Assembly: GCA_016713085.1 (NCBI GenBank)
Contig: JADJPV010000001.1
Location: forward strand, 2,377,001-2,441,000
Length of the DNA: 64,000 nucleotides
Direction of reading: 5' to 3'
Source: Chitinophagaceae bacterium
GTDB taxonomy: Bacteria > Bacteroidota > Bacteroidia > Chitinophagales > Chitinophagaceae
Both the position numbers and the translations under genes were made by a program. Below the pieces are notes generated by a model. It was not told where the DNA came from. It saw only the letters and a list, made by a program, of their open reading frames with translations, and searched no databases. Below are positions 27,896-37,722 of the stretch, in pieces; the first letter of the stretch is position 1, and every line of letters begins with the position of its first letter.

Positions 27896-29302
27896 TTATT
27901 TAACCAGCGAATAAATATACTCGTAAGCACCACTCACCAATCCTGTTACAACAATGCCTCCGATGCAGATTGCCATTGCAATTTTCGGACTCCAGCTGAC
28001 CTCCACTTTTTCAATCGGATTTTCATTGGAGTCCATGAACATGGCTTTGATGATGCGCAGGTAATAATAAAGCGATACCACCATGTTTAATGCTGCAATA
28101 GTGATCAGCACATAATTATTTTTCCCGGCACCTGCCAGGATCAAAAAGAATTTACCAAAGAACCCGGCAGTTGGCGGAATACCTGCCAGCGAAAACAAAG
28201 CAATTGCCAATACCCATGTTAGCAATGGATTGGTTTTATAGAAACCTTTAAAGTCGTCAATGCGTTCTTTTCCTTTTTCTGAACTTACCAAACTCAACAC
28301 ACCAAAGGCTGCAAGGTTGGAGAATATATAAATCAAGACAAAATATACGACCGAACTGAACCCTGTATTATCACCACCGCTCACACCAATTAAAATAAAA
28401 CCAACCTGTGAAATAGAGGAGAAGGCAAGGAATCGTTTGATGTTTTGCTGACGGATTGCAAACAGGTTACCAATAACCATTGACAGCACGGCCAGCACTG
28501 CCATGATATTATACCACTGGAAAAACAACTTATCAAACACTGTAAACAATACACTCGTCATTACAAAAATCATACTGCCCTTTGAAATCACAGATAAATA
28601 AGAAGTAACGGCAATAGGGGCACCTTCGTATACATCGGCTGTCCATAAATGAAAGGGAACAGCAGAAATTTTAAAACCAAAACCTGCAATCAGCAATATG
28701 AATGAAAACAGGAATAAAGGATTGGCTGAAGCAATTTCACGCAGTTCAGCAAAGTTTACAGTTCCTGCAATGCCATAGATCATGGAAATGCCAAACAATA
28801 ATAAACCGGAAGCAAAAGCTGATGAGATAATGTATTTCATAGCAGCTTCAGCAGAACGTCTTTTATCGAGGTCAAAATTTGCCATTGCTGCAAGAGGAAT
28901 ACTTGCTAATTCCAATCCAACATAAAACATCAGGAGGTTCCTGCTGCTGATCATACAGAACATGCCCAGCAGGGTGGAAAACATCAGAATATAAAATTCA
29001 GCTGCATGTTTATGTTTCATCAACCAGTTGTACGATTGAAGAGAGATGATCAGCGTGCCAAGGTTCAGGATATTTTTTTCAAGCCGCACCAGGTCGTTGG
29101 TTTGAAACATATCACCAAACAGTGAGCCATCAGCATTGAAGAAAAATCCAGCCACAAAGTTTATGGTCAGTAAGATATTTGTGAGCAGCAAAAGAGTTTT
29201 GGGCTCTAAATCCTTTGCGCCAAGTTTAGCAAACAAAAGAATAAAGATGATTGCTGTTAACAGCAATTCCTGTTGCATCAGTATGAAAAATTCGTTCATC
29301 AT
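27896..29302 (-). CDS. nuoN: NADH-quinone oxidoreductase subunit N
   Basis: NuoN is one of three antiporter-like, proton-pumping membrane subunits of complex I. The 468-residue protein has about 14 helices; MFYVGLELASIPLAAMANF carries the conserved Glu of TM5, and KISAVPFHLWTADVYEGAP the broken-helix motif with Lys, Pro and His. Length is normal. It follows nuoM by 6 bases, the last complex I gene in the series. Confidence 0.96.
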   Translation of the reverse strand: MMNEFFILMQQELLLTAIIFILLFAKLGAKDLEPKTLLLLTNILLTINFVAGFFFNADGSLFGDMFQTNDLVRLEKNILNLGTLIISLQSYNWLMKHKHAAEFYILMFSTLLGMFCMISSRNLLMFYVGLELASIPLAAMANFDLDKRRSAEAAMKYIISSAFASGLLLFGISMIYGIAGTVNFAELREIASANPLFLFSFILLIAGFGFKISAVPFHLWTADVYEGAPIAVTSYLSVISKGSMIFVMTSVLFTVFDKLFFQWYNIMAVLAVLSMVIGNLFAIRQQNIKRFLAFSSISQVGFILIGVSGGDNTGFSSVVYFVLIYIFSNLAAFGVLSLVSSEKGKERIDDFKGFYKTNPLLTWVLAIALFSLAGIPPTAGFFGKFFLILAGAGKNNYVLITIAALNMVVSLYYYLRIIKAMFMDSNENPIEKVEVSWSPKIAMAICIGGIVVTGLVSGAYEYIYSLVK

Positions 29303-29308
29303 TTTAAT

Positions 29309-30799
29309 TTACTTGATCATTCCAATTTTCTGCATAATCACTTCTGTTCCGGGATTGATGAGATCTGTTAACCAGAAAGGAACCAAACCCATAATCAGTA
29401 TTCCAACCAGCAATAACACAGCAGCTGTTTTTTCATTCCAGGCTGCATCACCTAATTTTAAATACTCTGTATTTTTAATTGGTCCCATAATAGAAGAACC
29501 AACTGCTCTTAAAATATAAACTGCTGTAACAACAATTGATGCTGCCGATACAATGGTTGCAATACGGTAAAATGTATCAGCTCTCTGCCAGCTTCCCATG
29601 AACACGGTCATCTCTGCAACAAATCCACTGAAGCCGGGTAAACCCAGTGAACACAATCCCACAATTACAAACACAGAAGAAATAAACGGCATCACTTTTA
29701 ATAATCCGCCGAGCTGTGCCACCTGTCTTGTATGTGTACGTTCGTAAATCATACCAATCACGGCGAAGAAAAGGGCTGTCATTAAACCGTGACTCACCAT
29801 TTGTAATACTGCACCATTAATAGAAGTCTTGGTTAACATACCAATACCGAGTAAAACAAACCCACAATGGCTCACAGAAGAATAAGCGTTGATGTATTTC
29901 AAATCGGTCTGCATCATGGTAGCAAAGGCTCCATATAAAATTGCAATGCAGGATAGAATAATAATGATTGTTGAGTAATGTTCAGCAGCATCTGGCATTA
30001 AATAAGTAGCTACACGTAAACATCCGTAACCACCCAGCTTCATAGATATGCCTGCGAGGAACATAGACGCAGCTGTTGGTGCAGATGAGTGACCATCGGG
30101 TACCCATGTATGAAAAGGAAACAATGCAGTAAAAATTCCGAAGCCGATAAAAGCAAACGGGAAGAATAAGTTTTGCAGATTGGCTGGAATATTTTGCTGA
30201 GAAATCTGCAACAAGTCGAATGAATGAACACCGTTGATACTGGTGTTGAAATATAATCCTGATAATCCCACAAAGACTAAAGCAGAACCTGCCATGAGCA
30301 TCAAAGCCAGCTTCAAAGCACTGTATTCTTTTTTACCGCTACCCCAGATTCCGATTAATAAGAATTTAGGAATTACTGCCACTTCTAAGAAGAAGAACAT
30401 GGTAAACAAATCAAGCGAAATAAAGAACCCGTATGCACCAAGACTTAAGAATAATAACAGGAAGAAAAATTCTTTATGCATGTGTTCCTGCTTCCATGAA
30501 ACCAGCACGGCAGCCAGTACAACAAAAGAAGTAAGCAGGATCATGGCAACTGAAATGCCATCTACCCCAACATGATAATTGATGTTAAGCGCTTTGTACC
30601 AGGTATAATTCTGATCAAAGATGAAATCGCCACTGCTGGTAATTCTTTCCTCTAAGAATTTAAACAGGAGAAAAACACTCAGACCTAATTGTGCAACTGC
30701 AGCAAGCAGTGCAACAGTGCGTACCTGTTTCAAACCTTTTACTGCTAAAAGGAGAAGCGAAAACGCAAGGGGCAATATGAGAAGTAAGGATAGATTCAT
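29309..30799 (-). CDS. nuoM: NADH-quinone oxidoreductase subunit M
   Basis: The 496-residue antiporter-like subunit has FFFLEVAVIPKFLLIGIWG (conserved TM5 Glu), ALFPFHTWVPDGHSSAPTAAS (TM7 motif), and DLKYINAYSSVSHCGFVLLG (TM8 Lys and following motif). It contributes one proton channel of complex I. It lies 1 base after nuoL and 6 bases before nuoN. No frameshift or gap is seen. Confidence 0.96.
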   Translation of the reverse strand: MNLSLLLILPLAFSLLLLAVKGLKQVRTVALLAAVAQLGLSVFLLFKFLEERITSSGDFIFDQNYTWYKALNINYHVGVDGISVAMILLTSFVVLAAVLVSWKQEHMHKEFFFLLLFLSLGAYGFFISLDLFTMFFFLEVAVIPKFLLIGIWGSGKKEYSALKLALMLMAGSALVFVGLSGLYFNTSINGVHSFDLLQISQQNIPANLQNLFFPFAFIGFGIFTALFPFHTWVPDGHSSAPTAASMFLAGISMKLGGYGCLRVATYLMPDAAEHYSTIIIILSCIAILYGAFATMMQTDLKYINAYSSVSHCGFVLLGIGMLTKTSINGAVLQMVSHGLMTALFFAVIGMIYERTHTRQVAQLGGLLKVMPFISSVFVIVGLCSLGLPGFSGFVAEMTVFMGSWQRADTFYRIATIVSAASIVVTAVYILRAVGSSIMGPIKNTEYLKLGDAAWNEKTAAVLLLVGILIMGLVPFWLTDLINPGTEVIMQKIGMIK

Positions 30800-30800
30800 T

Positions 30801-32732
30801 TTATAATTTCCATAAATAAATAAACATAATAACTAATGCTGCTATTCCGCCAAAGAAGTATAATGCGTAGTTCTGTACTTTACCTGATTGCAAACCTTTG
30901 ATGAGGCTGGATATTTTTCCGGTTGTTGTTGCAATGCCATTCATCAGGCCATCAACAATATTGCGGTCAATCCATGCTGCAGGGCGACCGATTAAATTGA
31001 AGACAATTTTTTTGGTGATGAAGAGATACAGCTCATCCATATAAAATTTATGATAAGCTGCTTTGTATAAACCACCCAGTGCAGTTGATACCTGCTGCGG
31101 TTTACTGCTTTCTTTTTTGTACATCCACATCGCAACTGCAATTCCTGTTAATCCAATCAAAACCGGTGCGATGGAGAACATTAAATGGAAAGGAGTTTCC
31201 AATGCTTTGCCATCTGTTGAAACAAAATGACCAAATGGAATAAAGCCAACAGCCATTGTGCATCCGGCTAAAATAATCAATGGAAGTTTCATAGAGAAAG
31301 TTCCTTCGCCATGGTCATTATGTACTTCACTTTGCTTGTTCCAGAAGATAGAGAAATACAAACGGAACATATAAAAAGCAGTAAGACCGGAAGTGAGCAA
31401 TGCAATCACATACACGATCATGCTTGAATTATAAGCTGCCAATAAAATTTCTTCCTTACTGAAAAACCCGGAGAAAGGAGGAACACCTGCAATAGCAAGA
31501 CAGGCAACTAAAAATGTAAGATGTGTAATTGGCATGAACTTTCTCAATCCACCCATATCTTTCATATCGTTACTGTGCACTAAATGAATAACTGCACCTG
31601 CGCCGAGGAATAATAATGATTTGAAAAATGCATGTGTAAACAAATGAAACATGGAAGCTGTATAGCCTAAACCATGTTCACCACCATTGCCACTAACACC
31701 TAATGCAAACATCATGTAACCGATCTGGCTCATAGTTGAATAGGCGAGTACACGTTTAATATCTGTTTGTGTACAGGCAATAACAGCTGCAAATAAAGCA
31801 GATACCACACCAACAATTCTTACAATTGATAATGCTGTTTCATTGATAGCAAACAGTGGAAATAATCTTGCAACAAGATATACACCTGCCACCACCATTG
31901 TTGCTGCGTGGATCAATGCAGAAACAGGAGTAGGACCTTCCATTGCATCGGGCAACCAGATGTGGAATGGAAACATGGCGCTTTTGCCTGCACCACCCAT
32001 GAACACCATTGTTAAGCCCCAGGTAATAGCTGATACTCCAATAAAAGAAGCGGAAGTAATGGCAACAAACTGTGTTGACTGCTGTGTGGTTAAATTATGA
32101 ATGATGGTGTTGAAGTCTAAACTTTCACCATAAAAAGCAAGGATAAGAATACCGATGAGGAAACCAAGATCAGCAAAACGTGTTACGATAAATGCTTTCT
32201 TTGAAGCCGCAACTGCAGAGGGTTTCTGGAAGTAATAACCGATGAGTAAGTAAGAAGACGCACCTACCAATTCCCAGAACATATAGATCTGGAAGAGATT
32301 GGATGATACAACCAATCCAAGCATAGAGAAGGTAAACAATCCAAGGAAAGCATAGTAAGTAGCAAATCTTTCTTCACCTTTCATATATCCAAGGCTGAAG
32401 ATGTGTACCATTAAGGAAACAACAGTTACCACCACCAGCATCATAACTGAAATAGGATCGAGAATAATACCCATGTCAATCGAAACTGTATCAGAAAAAG
32501 AAAGCCAGGTAAACTTTAGCGCAGTAATTGTTTGATAAGTATCACCCACTTTCCCGTCAACTAAAAAGTACTGGTAAGCTGTATAAAGTGAAAGTACTGT
32601 TGAGATCAGCAGCAAACCTGTACCAATGATACCGGCAGAACCGTTGAAATATTTTCTTCCAAACAAACCAAGCAGTACAAAACCTGCCAATGGAAGTAAA
32701 GGGATTAATGATATGTAAGTATAGTTGTTCAT
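30801..32732 (-). CDS. nuoL: NADH-quinone oxidoreductase subunit L
   Basis: The 643-residue protein is the distal antiporter-like subunit. Visible motifs are MFWELVGASSYLLIGYYFQ (TM5 Glu), SAMFPFHIWLPDAMEGPTPVSALIHAATMV (TM7 region) and DIKRVLAYSTMSQIGYMM (TM8 Lys). The C-terminal long helix and anchoring segment account for the extra length over NuoM and NuoN. It is separated from nuoK by a 216-base repeat-bearing gap. Confidence 0.97.
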   Translation of the reverse strand: MNNYTYISLIPLLPLAGFVLLGLFGRKYFNGSAGIIGTGLLLISTVLSLYTAYQYFLVDGKVGDTYQTITALKFTWLSFSDTVSIDMGIILDPISVMMLVVVTVVSLMVHIFSLGYMKGEERFATYYAFLGLFTFSMLGLVVSSNLFQIYMFWELVGASSYLLIGYYFQKPSAVAASKKAFIVTRFADLGFLIGILILAFYGESLDFNTIIHNLTTQQSTQFVAITSASFIGVSAITWGLTMVFMGGAGKSAMFPFHIWLPDAMEGPTPVSALIHAATMVVAGVYLVARLFPLFAINETALSIVRIVGVVSALFAAVIACTQTDIKRVLAYSTMSQIGYMMFALGVSGNGGEHGLGYTASMFHLFTHAFFKSLLFLGAGAVIHLVHSNDMKDMGGLRKFMPITHLTFLVACLAIAGVPPFSGFFSKEEILLAAYNSSMIVYVIALLTSGLTAFYMFRLYFSIFWNKQSEVHNDHGEGTFSMKLPLIILAGCTMAVGFIPFGHFVSTDGKALETPFHLMFSIAPVLIGLTGIAVAMWMYKKESSKPQQVSTALGGLYKAAYHKFYMDELYLFITKKIVFNLIGRPAAWIDRNIVDGLMNGIATTTGKISSLIKGLQSGKVQNYALYFFGGIAALVIMFIYLWKL

Positions 32733-32948
32733 ATAAAGGCCTCACCCTCGTTCCCTCTCCATCCTTCGACTACGCTCAGGACAGCGGGAGGCCGGGCTTT
32801 TCTTTGTTATTTAAATTCTGTATTTAAGCATTTCATCTTTTCTTCTTTAGTCGTCATTCACACTCTATCATTTAATCAACATCTTTAACATGCTGGCCCT
32901 GTGCATCAGCACACTCCCCTTTCAGGGGAGCCGGAGGGGCTTGGTCTT
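32733..32948. repeat. Bipartite intergenic repeat, nuoK-nuoL junction
   Basis: Unit A (CCTCACCCTCGTTCCCTCTCC ... GGGAGGCCGGGCTTTT, 32740-32799) is followed by an AT-rich middle with AAGCATTTCATC, then unit B (TGGCCCTGTGC ... CCCCTTTCAGGGGAG ... GGAGGGGCTTGG, about 32892-32944). Unit A here has a nested insert, CCTTCGACTACGCTCAGG. The same layout recurs at other nuo junctions and after atpC. Confidence 0.8.
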
Positions 32949-33263
32949 CTAATATTTCATTTCCGTTGCATCTTCCACATCAATTGAATTATGACTGCGG
33001 TAGAGATTGATGATAATGGCAATCGCTACGGCTGCTTCAGCAGCAGCAATTGTGATAATAAATATGGTGAAGAAGATGCCGTCTAATTTTTCGGGATATA
33101 AATATTTATTAAATGCCACAAAGTTGATGTTTACACTGTTGAGCATTAATTCAATTGCCATCAGCATGGTGATGAGGTTACGGCGTGTAAACAAACCATA
33201 CATGCCAATAAAGAACAGTGCTGTGCTCACAAACAGGACATGTGTTAATGGTACTTCGTTCAT
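32949..33263 (-). CDS. nuoK: NADH-quinone oxidoreductase subunit K
   Basis: The 104-residue three-helix subunit contains LFTRRNLITMLMAIELMLNSVNINFVAF with the conserved Glu of TM2 (and a second Glu in AAAEAAVAIAII of TM3) that form the proton path. Its start overlaps the nuoJ stop by 4 bases. Length is normal. Confidence 0.96.
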   Translation of the reverse strand: MNEVPLTHVLFVSTALFFIGMYGLFTRRNLITMLMAIELMLNSVNINFVAFNKYLYPEKLDGIFFTIFIITIAAAEAAVAIAIIINLYRSHNSIDVEDATEMKY

Positions 33264-33775
33264 TTTTCTTCCGGTTTAATTTTGAGAGCAATTACAATAC
33301 ATCCTACCATTGCTGCTAACAATAATATACTTACTACTTCAAAAGGTAAAGAATAACCGCCCTGTTCTGTGTTGAGCATGGCATTGCCAATTCTTGCAAC
33401 GTCAGTGTCGAACAATTTATCAGATGGTGTAAATCCGTATTGCTGAATCAGAAAATAAGTAAATGCAAATCCGAACAGTACGGCCAATATGCTGAAAATT
33501 GTTCTTCCTTTCGGTGCTTTCGCCATTTCTTTACCCGATTGCTGGGTAAGAAAAATAGAGAAGATGACGAGTATCACAATGCCGCCGACGTATACTACAA
33601 TCTGCACAGCTGCAATAAACTGAACATCCATCCAGAAGTATAACCCGGCAATACCCATTAATGAAAACAGGAGCCAGATGGCTGAACGGAAAATCTTTCT
33701 TGTAACAACAGAGCAAATCCCCATTGTGAGAATGAAAGCTGAGATAAGATAAAATATGATTTGAGATGCAGTCAT
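33260..33775 (-). CDS. nuoJ: NADH-quinone oxidoreductase subunit J
   Basis: The 171-residue protein has five membrane helices; SAIWLLFSLMGIAGLYFWMDVQFIAAVQIVVYVGGIVILVIF spans TM2-TM3 with the pi-bulge Tyr/Gly region. It ends in GCIVIALKIKPEEK and overlaps nuoK by 4 bases. Part of the membrane arm of complex I. Confidence 0.95.
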   Translation of the reverse strand: MTASQIIFYLISAFILTMGICSVVTRKIFRSAIWLLFSLMGIAGLYFWMDVQFIAAVQIVVYVGGIVILVIFSIFLTQQSGKEMAKAPKGRTIFSILAVLFGFAFTYFLIQQYGFTPSDKLFDTDVARIGNAMLNTEQGGYSLPFEVVSILLLAAMVGCIVIALKIKPEEK

Positions 33776-33974
33776 GGCCTCATCCTCGGTCCTTCTCCAA
33801 AGGAGAAGGAGGCCGGGTTTTTATTTTATTAATTAAACAATAGTTATTAAGCATTTCAACAATTAGGTTTCAATCATCAATTAGCAACATCTTTATATCT
33901 ACTCAATCTTTTCAATAAGCTGGCTTCGTGCTATGCCAAGCCCTTCCTTTGGAGGGGTTTGGGGAGGCCTTTAT
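33776..33974. repeat. Bipartite intergenic repeat, nuoI-nuoJ junction
   Basis: Unit A: GGCCTCATCCTCGGTCCTT then TCTCCAAAGGAGAAGGAGGCCGGG (33777-33818). Middle with AAGCATTTCAAC. Unit B: AAGCTGGCTTCGTGC then AAGCCCTTCCTTTGGAGGGG and TTTGGGGAGGC (33917-33969). Same layout and orientation as the neighbouring copies. Confidence 0.8.
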
Positions 33975-34454
33975 TTATTCTACACCCGCACGGATCTTCG
34001 ATCCGTCGTGGTTTAATTTCTTTGTCAGCTTGCTTCTGTCGTACACACTGTGTTCAAATGTCTGTGCCATTTTAATTGCACCTGTCGGGCAAGCCTCCAC
34101 ACACAAATTACACATGGTACATAATTCAAGATGATACACAAATGTGTCAATTGCTTTTTTCTTCTTTCCTGTTTCAGCATCAACATCAAATTTGGTAACG
34201 ATCTTGATCGTGGCATTGGGGCAGGCCAGTTCGCAGGCAGTGCAACCGGTGCAGGCATGTTCATTATTTTCATCATGAATCATGACTACTTCGCCTTTGA
34301 AACGATCAGCCATTACCAGTGTACCCCTGTTATCAGGATACTGTTCCGTAATGATTTCTTTGTGATGCGTAAAATAATAACCCGTCCGCTTCATGCCGGT
34401 AGCGAGTGATTTAAGCGCACCAAAAACATCTTTTATGTAATCTTTTAAAAACAT
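33975..34454 (-). CDS. nuoI: NADH-quinone oxidoreductase subunit I
   Basis: The 159-residue protein carries two [4Fe-4S] motifs, CTGCTACELACPNATI and CTMCNLCVEACPTGAI, which hold clusters N6a and N6b between the peripheral arm and NuoB. The N-terminal helix (DVFGALKSLATGMKRTGYYF) binds the membrane surface. All eight Cys are present. It follows nuoH across a repeat-bearing gap. Confidence 0.96.
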   Translation of the reverse strand: MFLKDYIKDVFGALKSLATGMKRTGYYFTHHKEIITEQYPDNRGTLVMADRFKGEVVMIHDENNEHACTGCTACELACPNATIKIVTKFDVDAETGKKKKAIDTFVYHLELCTMCNLCVEACPTGAIKMAQTFEHSVYDRSKLTKKLNHDGSKIRAGVE

Positions 34455-34652
34455 AGTTGCCTCACCCTCGTTCCCTCTCCGGTAGAGAGGGAGGCCGGGC
34501 TTTTATTTTATTAATTTAACTTTTATAACTAAGCATTTCATCTTTTTCATTCATTTCATCAAACTTCTATCTATTCAAAACACTCTCTGACAAGCGGGCC
34601 CCGTGCGTTGAAATTCTCCCCTAACGGGGGAGTTAGAGGGGGCTTCGGGCCT
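34455..34652. repeat. Bipartite intergenic repeat, nuoH-nuoI junction
   Basis: Unit A: GCCTCACCCTCGTTCCCTCT then CCGGTAGAGAGGGAGGCCGGGC (34458-34500). Middle with AAGCATTTCATC. Unit B: GGGCCCCGTGCG then CTCCCCTAACGGGGGAG and AGAGGGGGCTTCGG (about 34598-34647). Confidence 0.8.
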
Positions 34653-35729
34653 CTAAAAATGCCAACCTAATATTGCAAACACCGTTGTCAGTAATAAATT
34701 GAACATACTGATTGGTAACAAATATTTCCATTCAAGTGTCAGTAACTGATCAATACGTAAGCGGGGAAATGTCCACCGGAACCACATGATCAAAAATATC
34801 AGGAAGAACGTTTTTCCAAAAAACCAGATACTAGATGGAATATAATCCATCACATGATTAAATCCTTCCCAGTGGCCGATATGAAACGGCATCCAGCCAC
34901 CAAGAAATAAAGTAGCACCAATGGCACATACAATAAATACATTGATATATTCTGCCAGGAAGAACAAAGCGAATTTCATTCCTGAATATTCCGTATGAAA
35001 TCCTGCTGTTAATTCTGATTCGGCTTCAGCTAAATCAAATGGTGCACGGTTTGTTTCGGCAGTAACAGCAATAATGAAAATGATAAATGCAACCCACATT
35101 GGAAGATGCCCTTTAAAAATCCACCAACCATCAGCCTGTGCATTCACAATATCTGATAAACGAAGACTGCCGGTTAACACAACTACAGAAAGAATTGCAA
35201 GGCCCGCTGATAATTCATAGCTCACAATCTGTGCACCGCTGCGCATAGCACCCAATGCAGAGTATTTATTATTACTGGCCCATCCGGCCATTAAAATACC
35301 AATCACAGAAAGAGAAGAAATGGCGGTGACATATAATACACCAATATTCAGATCCCAATATTGAAAATCTTTAGCAAAGCCGATTGGTGCAAGTAATAAC
35401 ATGGCAACAATCATCGCAATAAACGGAGCAGTGTTGAATAATAATTTATCGGCACCATCGGGAGTCATCCCTTCTTTCACCAATAATTTTACAGTATCAG
35501 CCAGCGACTGAAACATACCTTTTGGTCCTACACGATTGGGTCCTAAACGAATCTGGATCCATGCTGCCACTTTTCGTTCCATGATTACCAGTACCAGTCC
35601 CAATGCTGCAAACAAACCAATGGCTGCAACACCGGCAATGACCATTTCAATAACCATTGTCCATGTTGGGTTGACTTGCTGGCTTAACCAGGAATCAAAA
35701 TTCTTTGCTATTTCACTAAGGCTCCACAT
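34653..35729 (-). CDS. nuoH: NADH-quinone oxidoreductase subunit H
   Basis: The 358-residue subunit sits at the quinone-binding junction. GLVLVIMERKVAAWIQIRLGPNRVGPKGMFQSLADTVKLL near residues 45-84 and NRAPFDLAEAESELTAGFHTEYSGMKFALFFLAEY near 220-254 are its signature segments with the Glu/Arg residues of the E-channel. It lies directly after nuoD in the series, where nuoE, nuoF and nuoG would be expected in a 14-gene locus. Confidence 0.97.
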   Translation of the reverse strand: MWSLSEIAKNFDSWLSQQVNPTWTMVIEMVIAGVAAIGLFAALGLVLVIMERKVAAWIQIRLGPNRVGPKGMFQSLADTVKLLVKEGMTPDGADKLLFNTAPFIAMIVAMLLLAPIGFAKDFQYWDLNIGVLYVTAISSLSVIGILMAGWASNNKYSALGAMRSGAQIVSYELSAGLAILSVVVLTGSLRLSDIVNAQADGWWIFKGHLPMWVAFIIFIIAVTAETNRAPFDLAEAESELTAGFHTEYSGMKFALFFLAEYINVFIVCAIGATLFLGGWMPFHIGHWEGFNHVMDYIPSSIWFFGKTFFLIFLIMWFRWTFPRLRIDQLLTLEWKYLLPISMFNLLLTTVFAILGWHF

Positions 35730-35936
35730 ATATTAAGACCTCACCCTCGTTCCCTCTCCAAAAGAGAGGGAGGCCGGGCTTTATTTTATAATTTAACTTT
35801 TGCTATTAAGCATTTCATCTTTTAATTTCTTATTCAACATCAATCAGCATCTTTCTTGTTCATCAAACTCTTTGTTAAGTTAGCCCGTGCCTCGATGGCT
35901 TCACCCTTCGGGGGAAGTCGGAAGGGGGCCCTGCTC
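35730..35936. repeat. Bipartite intergenic repeat, nuoD-nuoH junction
   Basis: Unit A: CCTCACCCTCGTTCCCTCTC then CAAAAGAGAGGGAGGCCGGGC (35739-35779). Middle with AAGCATTTCATC. Unit B: TTAGCCCGTGCC, GGCTTCACCCTTCGGGGGAA and GTCGGAAGGGGGCC (about 35879-35931). No trace of nuoE, nuoF or nuoG coding sequence lies here. Confidence 0.8.
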
Positions 35937-37085
35937 TTATCTGTCTATATCAGGTATAACTAAATCTAATGTTCCCATTGATGCAATCAGGTCACCTATT
36001 TTTCCACCTTTCGCTATATGATTTAAAGCCGAAAGATTAGAGAAACCGGGTGAACGGAATTTAATTCTGTATGGAGTGGTACCACCTTCACTAACAATGT
36101 ACACACCGAGCTCTCCACGTGCTGTTTCCACTCTTGTATAAAAATCTCCTTTAGGTAATTTCAATACGGCTTTTGTTTTTGCCTGGAAATCACCATCCGG
36201 AATATTATCAATCAACTGTTCAATGATGCGGATGGATTGATTCATTTCACGCAAACGGATCATATACCGTGCAAATGAATCGCAACCAGTTTCCAGCACT
36301 TCATCAAACTCCAGCTTATCATATATTTCGTAAGGATACAGTTTACGGATATCAGAACTTACACCGCTGCCTCTTGCAACAGGGCCCGTACATCCGTAAG
36401 AAATGGCATCTTCTGCTGATAAATAACCAACGCCTTTCATCCTGTTCTGGAAAATGATATTACCTGTTACCAGCTCATCATATTCATCAATCTTACGTTT
36501 ATATAAAACAAGAAAATCTTTTACTCTTTTTTGGAAGTTGGGATGAATGTCCTGCATAACACCACCGGGCACTATATAATTCATAGTTAACCGGGCACCG
36601 CAGGTTTCTTCCATAATATCATTGATACTTTCTCTTTCACGGAAGGCATGGAAGAAAGGAGTGAAGGCACCGAGATCCATGGCCATTGCTCCCCACCATA
36701 ATTCATGCGATGCAATTCTTGTTAATTCATCCATCAATACACGGATCACCTGTGCTCTTGAAGGAACCTCAAGCTGCAATCCTTTTTCAACACATAAGGC
36801 ACATGCATGATTGTTGATATGTGAAGAAAGATAATCCATACGGCTGGTTACATAAATGAACTGGCGGTACGTAAGGCTCTCACACATTTTTTCAATGGAG
36901 CGGTGAATAAAACCAAGATGAGGTTCTATATTCTTAATGGTTTCACCATTTAATGTAATGACCAGGTGCAGTACGCCATGGGTGGCAGGATGCTGTGGTC
37001 CTACATTAATGATTAAATCACCTTCCTCCCCGGGAGCTTGTGATAAGTCTTTAATTATTTCTGTATGTCTGTACATATTAATCAC
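35937..37085 (-). CDS. nuoD: NADH-quinone oxidoreductase subunit D
   Basis: The 382-residue 49-kDa-type subunit has NVGPQHPATHGVLHLVITL near residue 27 with the quinone-site His, and GFIHRSIEKMCESLTYRQF. The C-terminus reads GTLDLVIPDIDR, ending in the conserved Asp-Ile-Asp-Arg. It forms the quinone pocket with NuoB. It is not fused to NuoC. An in-frame upstream start (MINMYRHTEII) is used; the second Met is 3 codons later and equally possible. Confidence 0.96.
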   Translation of the reverse strand: MINMYRHTEIIKDLSQAPGEEGDLIINVGPQHPATHGVLHLVITLNGETIKNIEPHLGFIHRSIEKMCESLTYRQFIYVTSRMDYLSSHINNHACALCVEKGLQLEVPSRAQVIRVLMDELTRIASHELWWGAMAMDLGAFTPFFHAFRERESINDIMEETCGARLTMNYIVPGGVMQDIHPNFQKRVKDFLVLYKRKIDEYDELVTGNIIFQNRMKGVGYLSAEDAISYGCTGPVARGSGVSSDIRKLYPYEIYDKLEFDEVLETGCDSFARYMIRLREMNQSIRIIEQLIDNIPDGDFQAKTKAVLKLPKGDFYTRVETARGELGVYIVSEGGTTPYRIKFRSPGFSNLSALNHIAKGGKIGDLIASMGTLDLVIPDIDR

Positions 37086-37264
37086 CCCTGCACCCTGCCA
37101 AGAGGGAAACCGGGCTTTTTATTTTTTAAATCAACTAATGAACTTCCAATTCAACTTCAGTTCCTTCATCTGCAACTATCAACAACTCAGCTATCAATCA
37201 ATCCATTCAGCTAAGCTGGCCCTGTGCCTTGCTAAGCCCCTCCTTTGGAGGGGTTTGGGGAGGC
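37086..37264. repeat. Bipartite intergenic repeat, nuoC-nuoD junction
   Basis: A degenerate unit A (CACCCTGCCAAGAGGGAAA then CCGGGCTTTTTATTTTT, about 37090-37127) and a very clear unit B (AAGCTGGCCCTGTGCC, then AAGCCCCTCCTTTGGAGGGG and TTTGGGGAGGC, about 37212-37263). The middle lacks the AAGCATTTCATC word of the other copies. Confidence 0.7.
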
Positions 37265-37722
37265 TTAAAGTTTTATCATATTAATCGGGTCTTCAAAATC
37301 TTTACGCAAGGGGTTTCTTCCTTCCCATCCATCTTCCAGAATCAGCAGGCGCAGATCAGGATGATTCAGAAATTTTACACCAAACATTTCATATACTTCA
37401 CGTTCATGAAATTCTGCTGTGCGCCAGATATCGCAAACAGTTTCTATTTCAGGATTTGTTCTGTCGAGTTTTGCTTTCACCACAATATTGTGATGAAGTT
37501 TGGTTGAGCGGAGATGATACACCATGGTTAAGTGTGTCTTCCAGTCAATACAGGTAAGGCAAAAAGAAAATCGAATTGTAATGAATCATCTTTACGGATC
37601 TGCGCTGCAAAAGCTTTCCAGTCTGCAGGTTCAATCATAACATTCAGCCATTCGCCACCCTCGTCAAAAGTAACGCCGGGAACGAACCCTGTGAATTTGA
37701 TCTTTAATTCTTCGTTCGTCAT
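37265..37722 (-). CDS. nuoC: NADH-quinone oxidoreductase subunit C, one frameshift
   Basis: The N-terminal part (TNEELKIKFTGFVPGVTF to LQFDFLFALP) is at 37722-37560; the C-terminal part, with EFHEREVYEMFGVKFLNHPDLRLLILEDGWEG and PLRKDFEDP, at 37525-37265. The frames differ by one base: adding an A before CCTGTATTGACTGG gives FALTCIDWKTHLTMVYHL, the expected conserved junction. Repaired length is about 152 residues. NuoC is the 30-kDa-type structural subunit of the peripheral arm. The start overlaps the nuoB stop by 4 bases. Confidence 0.92.

Noticed and set aside
35730..35936. Possible remnants of nuoE/F/G between nuoD and nuoH
   Set aside because: All six frames are short and the gap is filled by the bipartite repeat; no Cys-rich cluster-binding motif is present.
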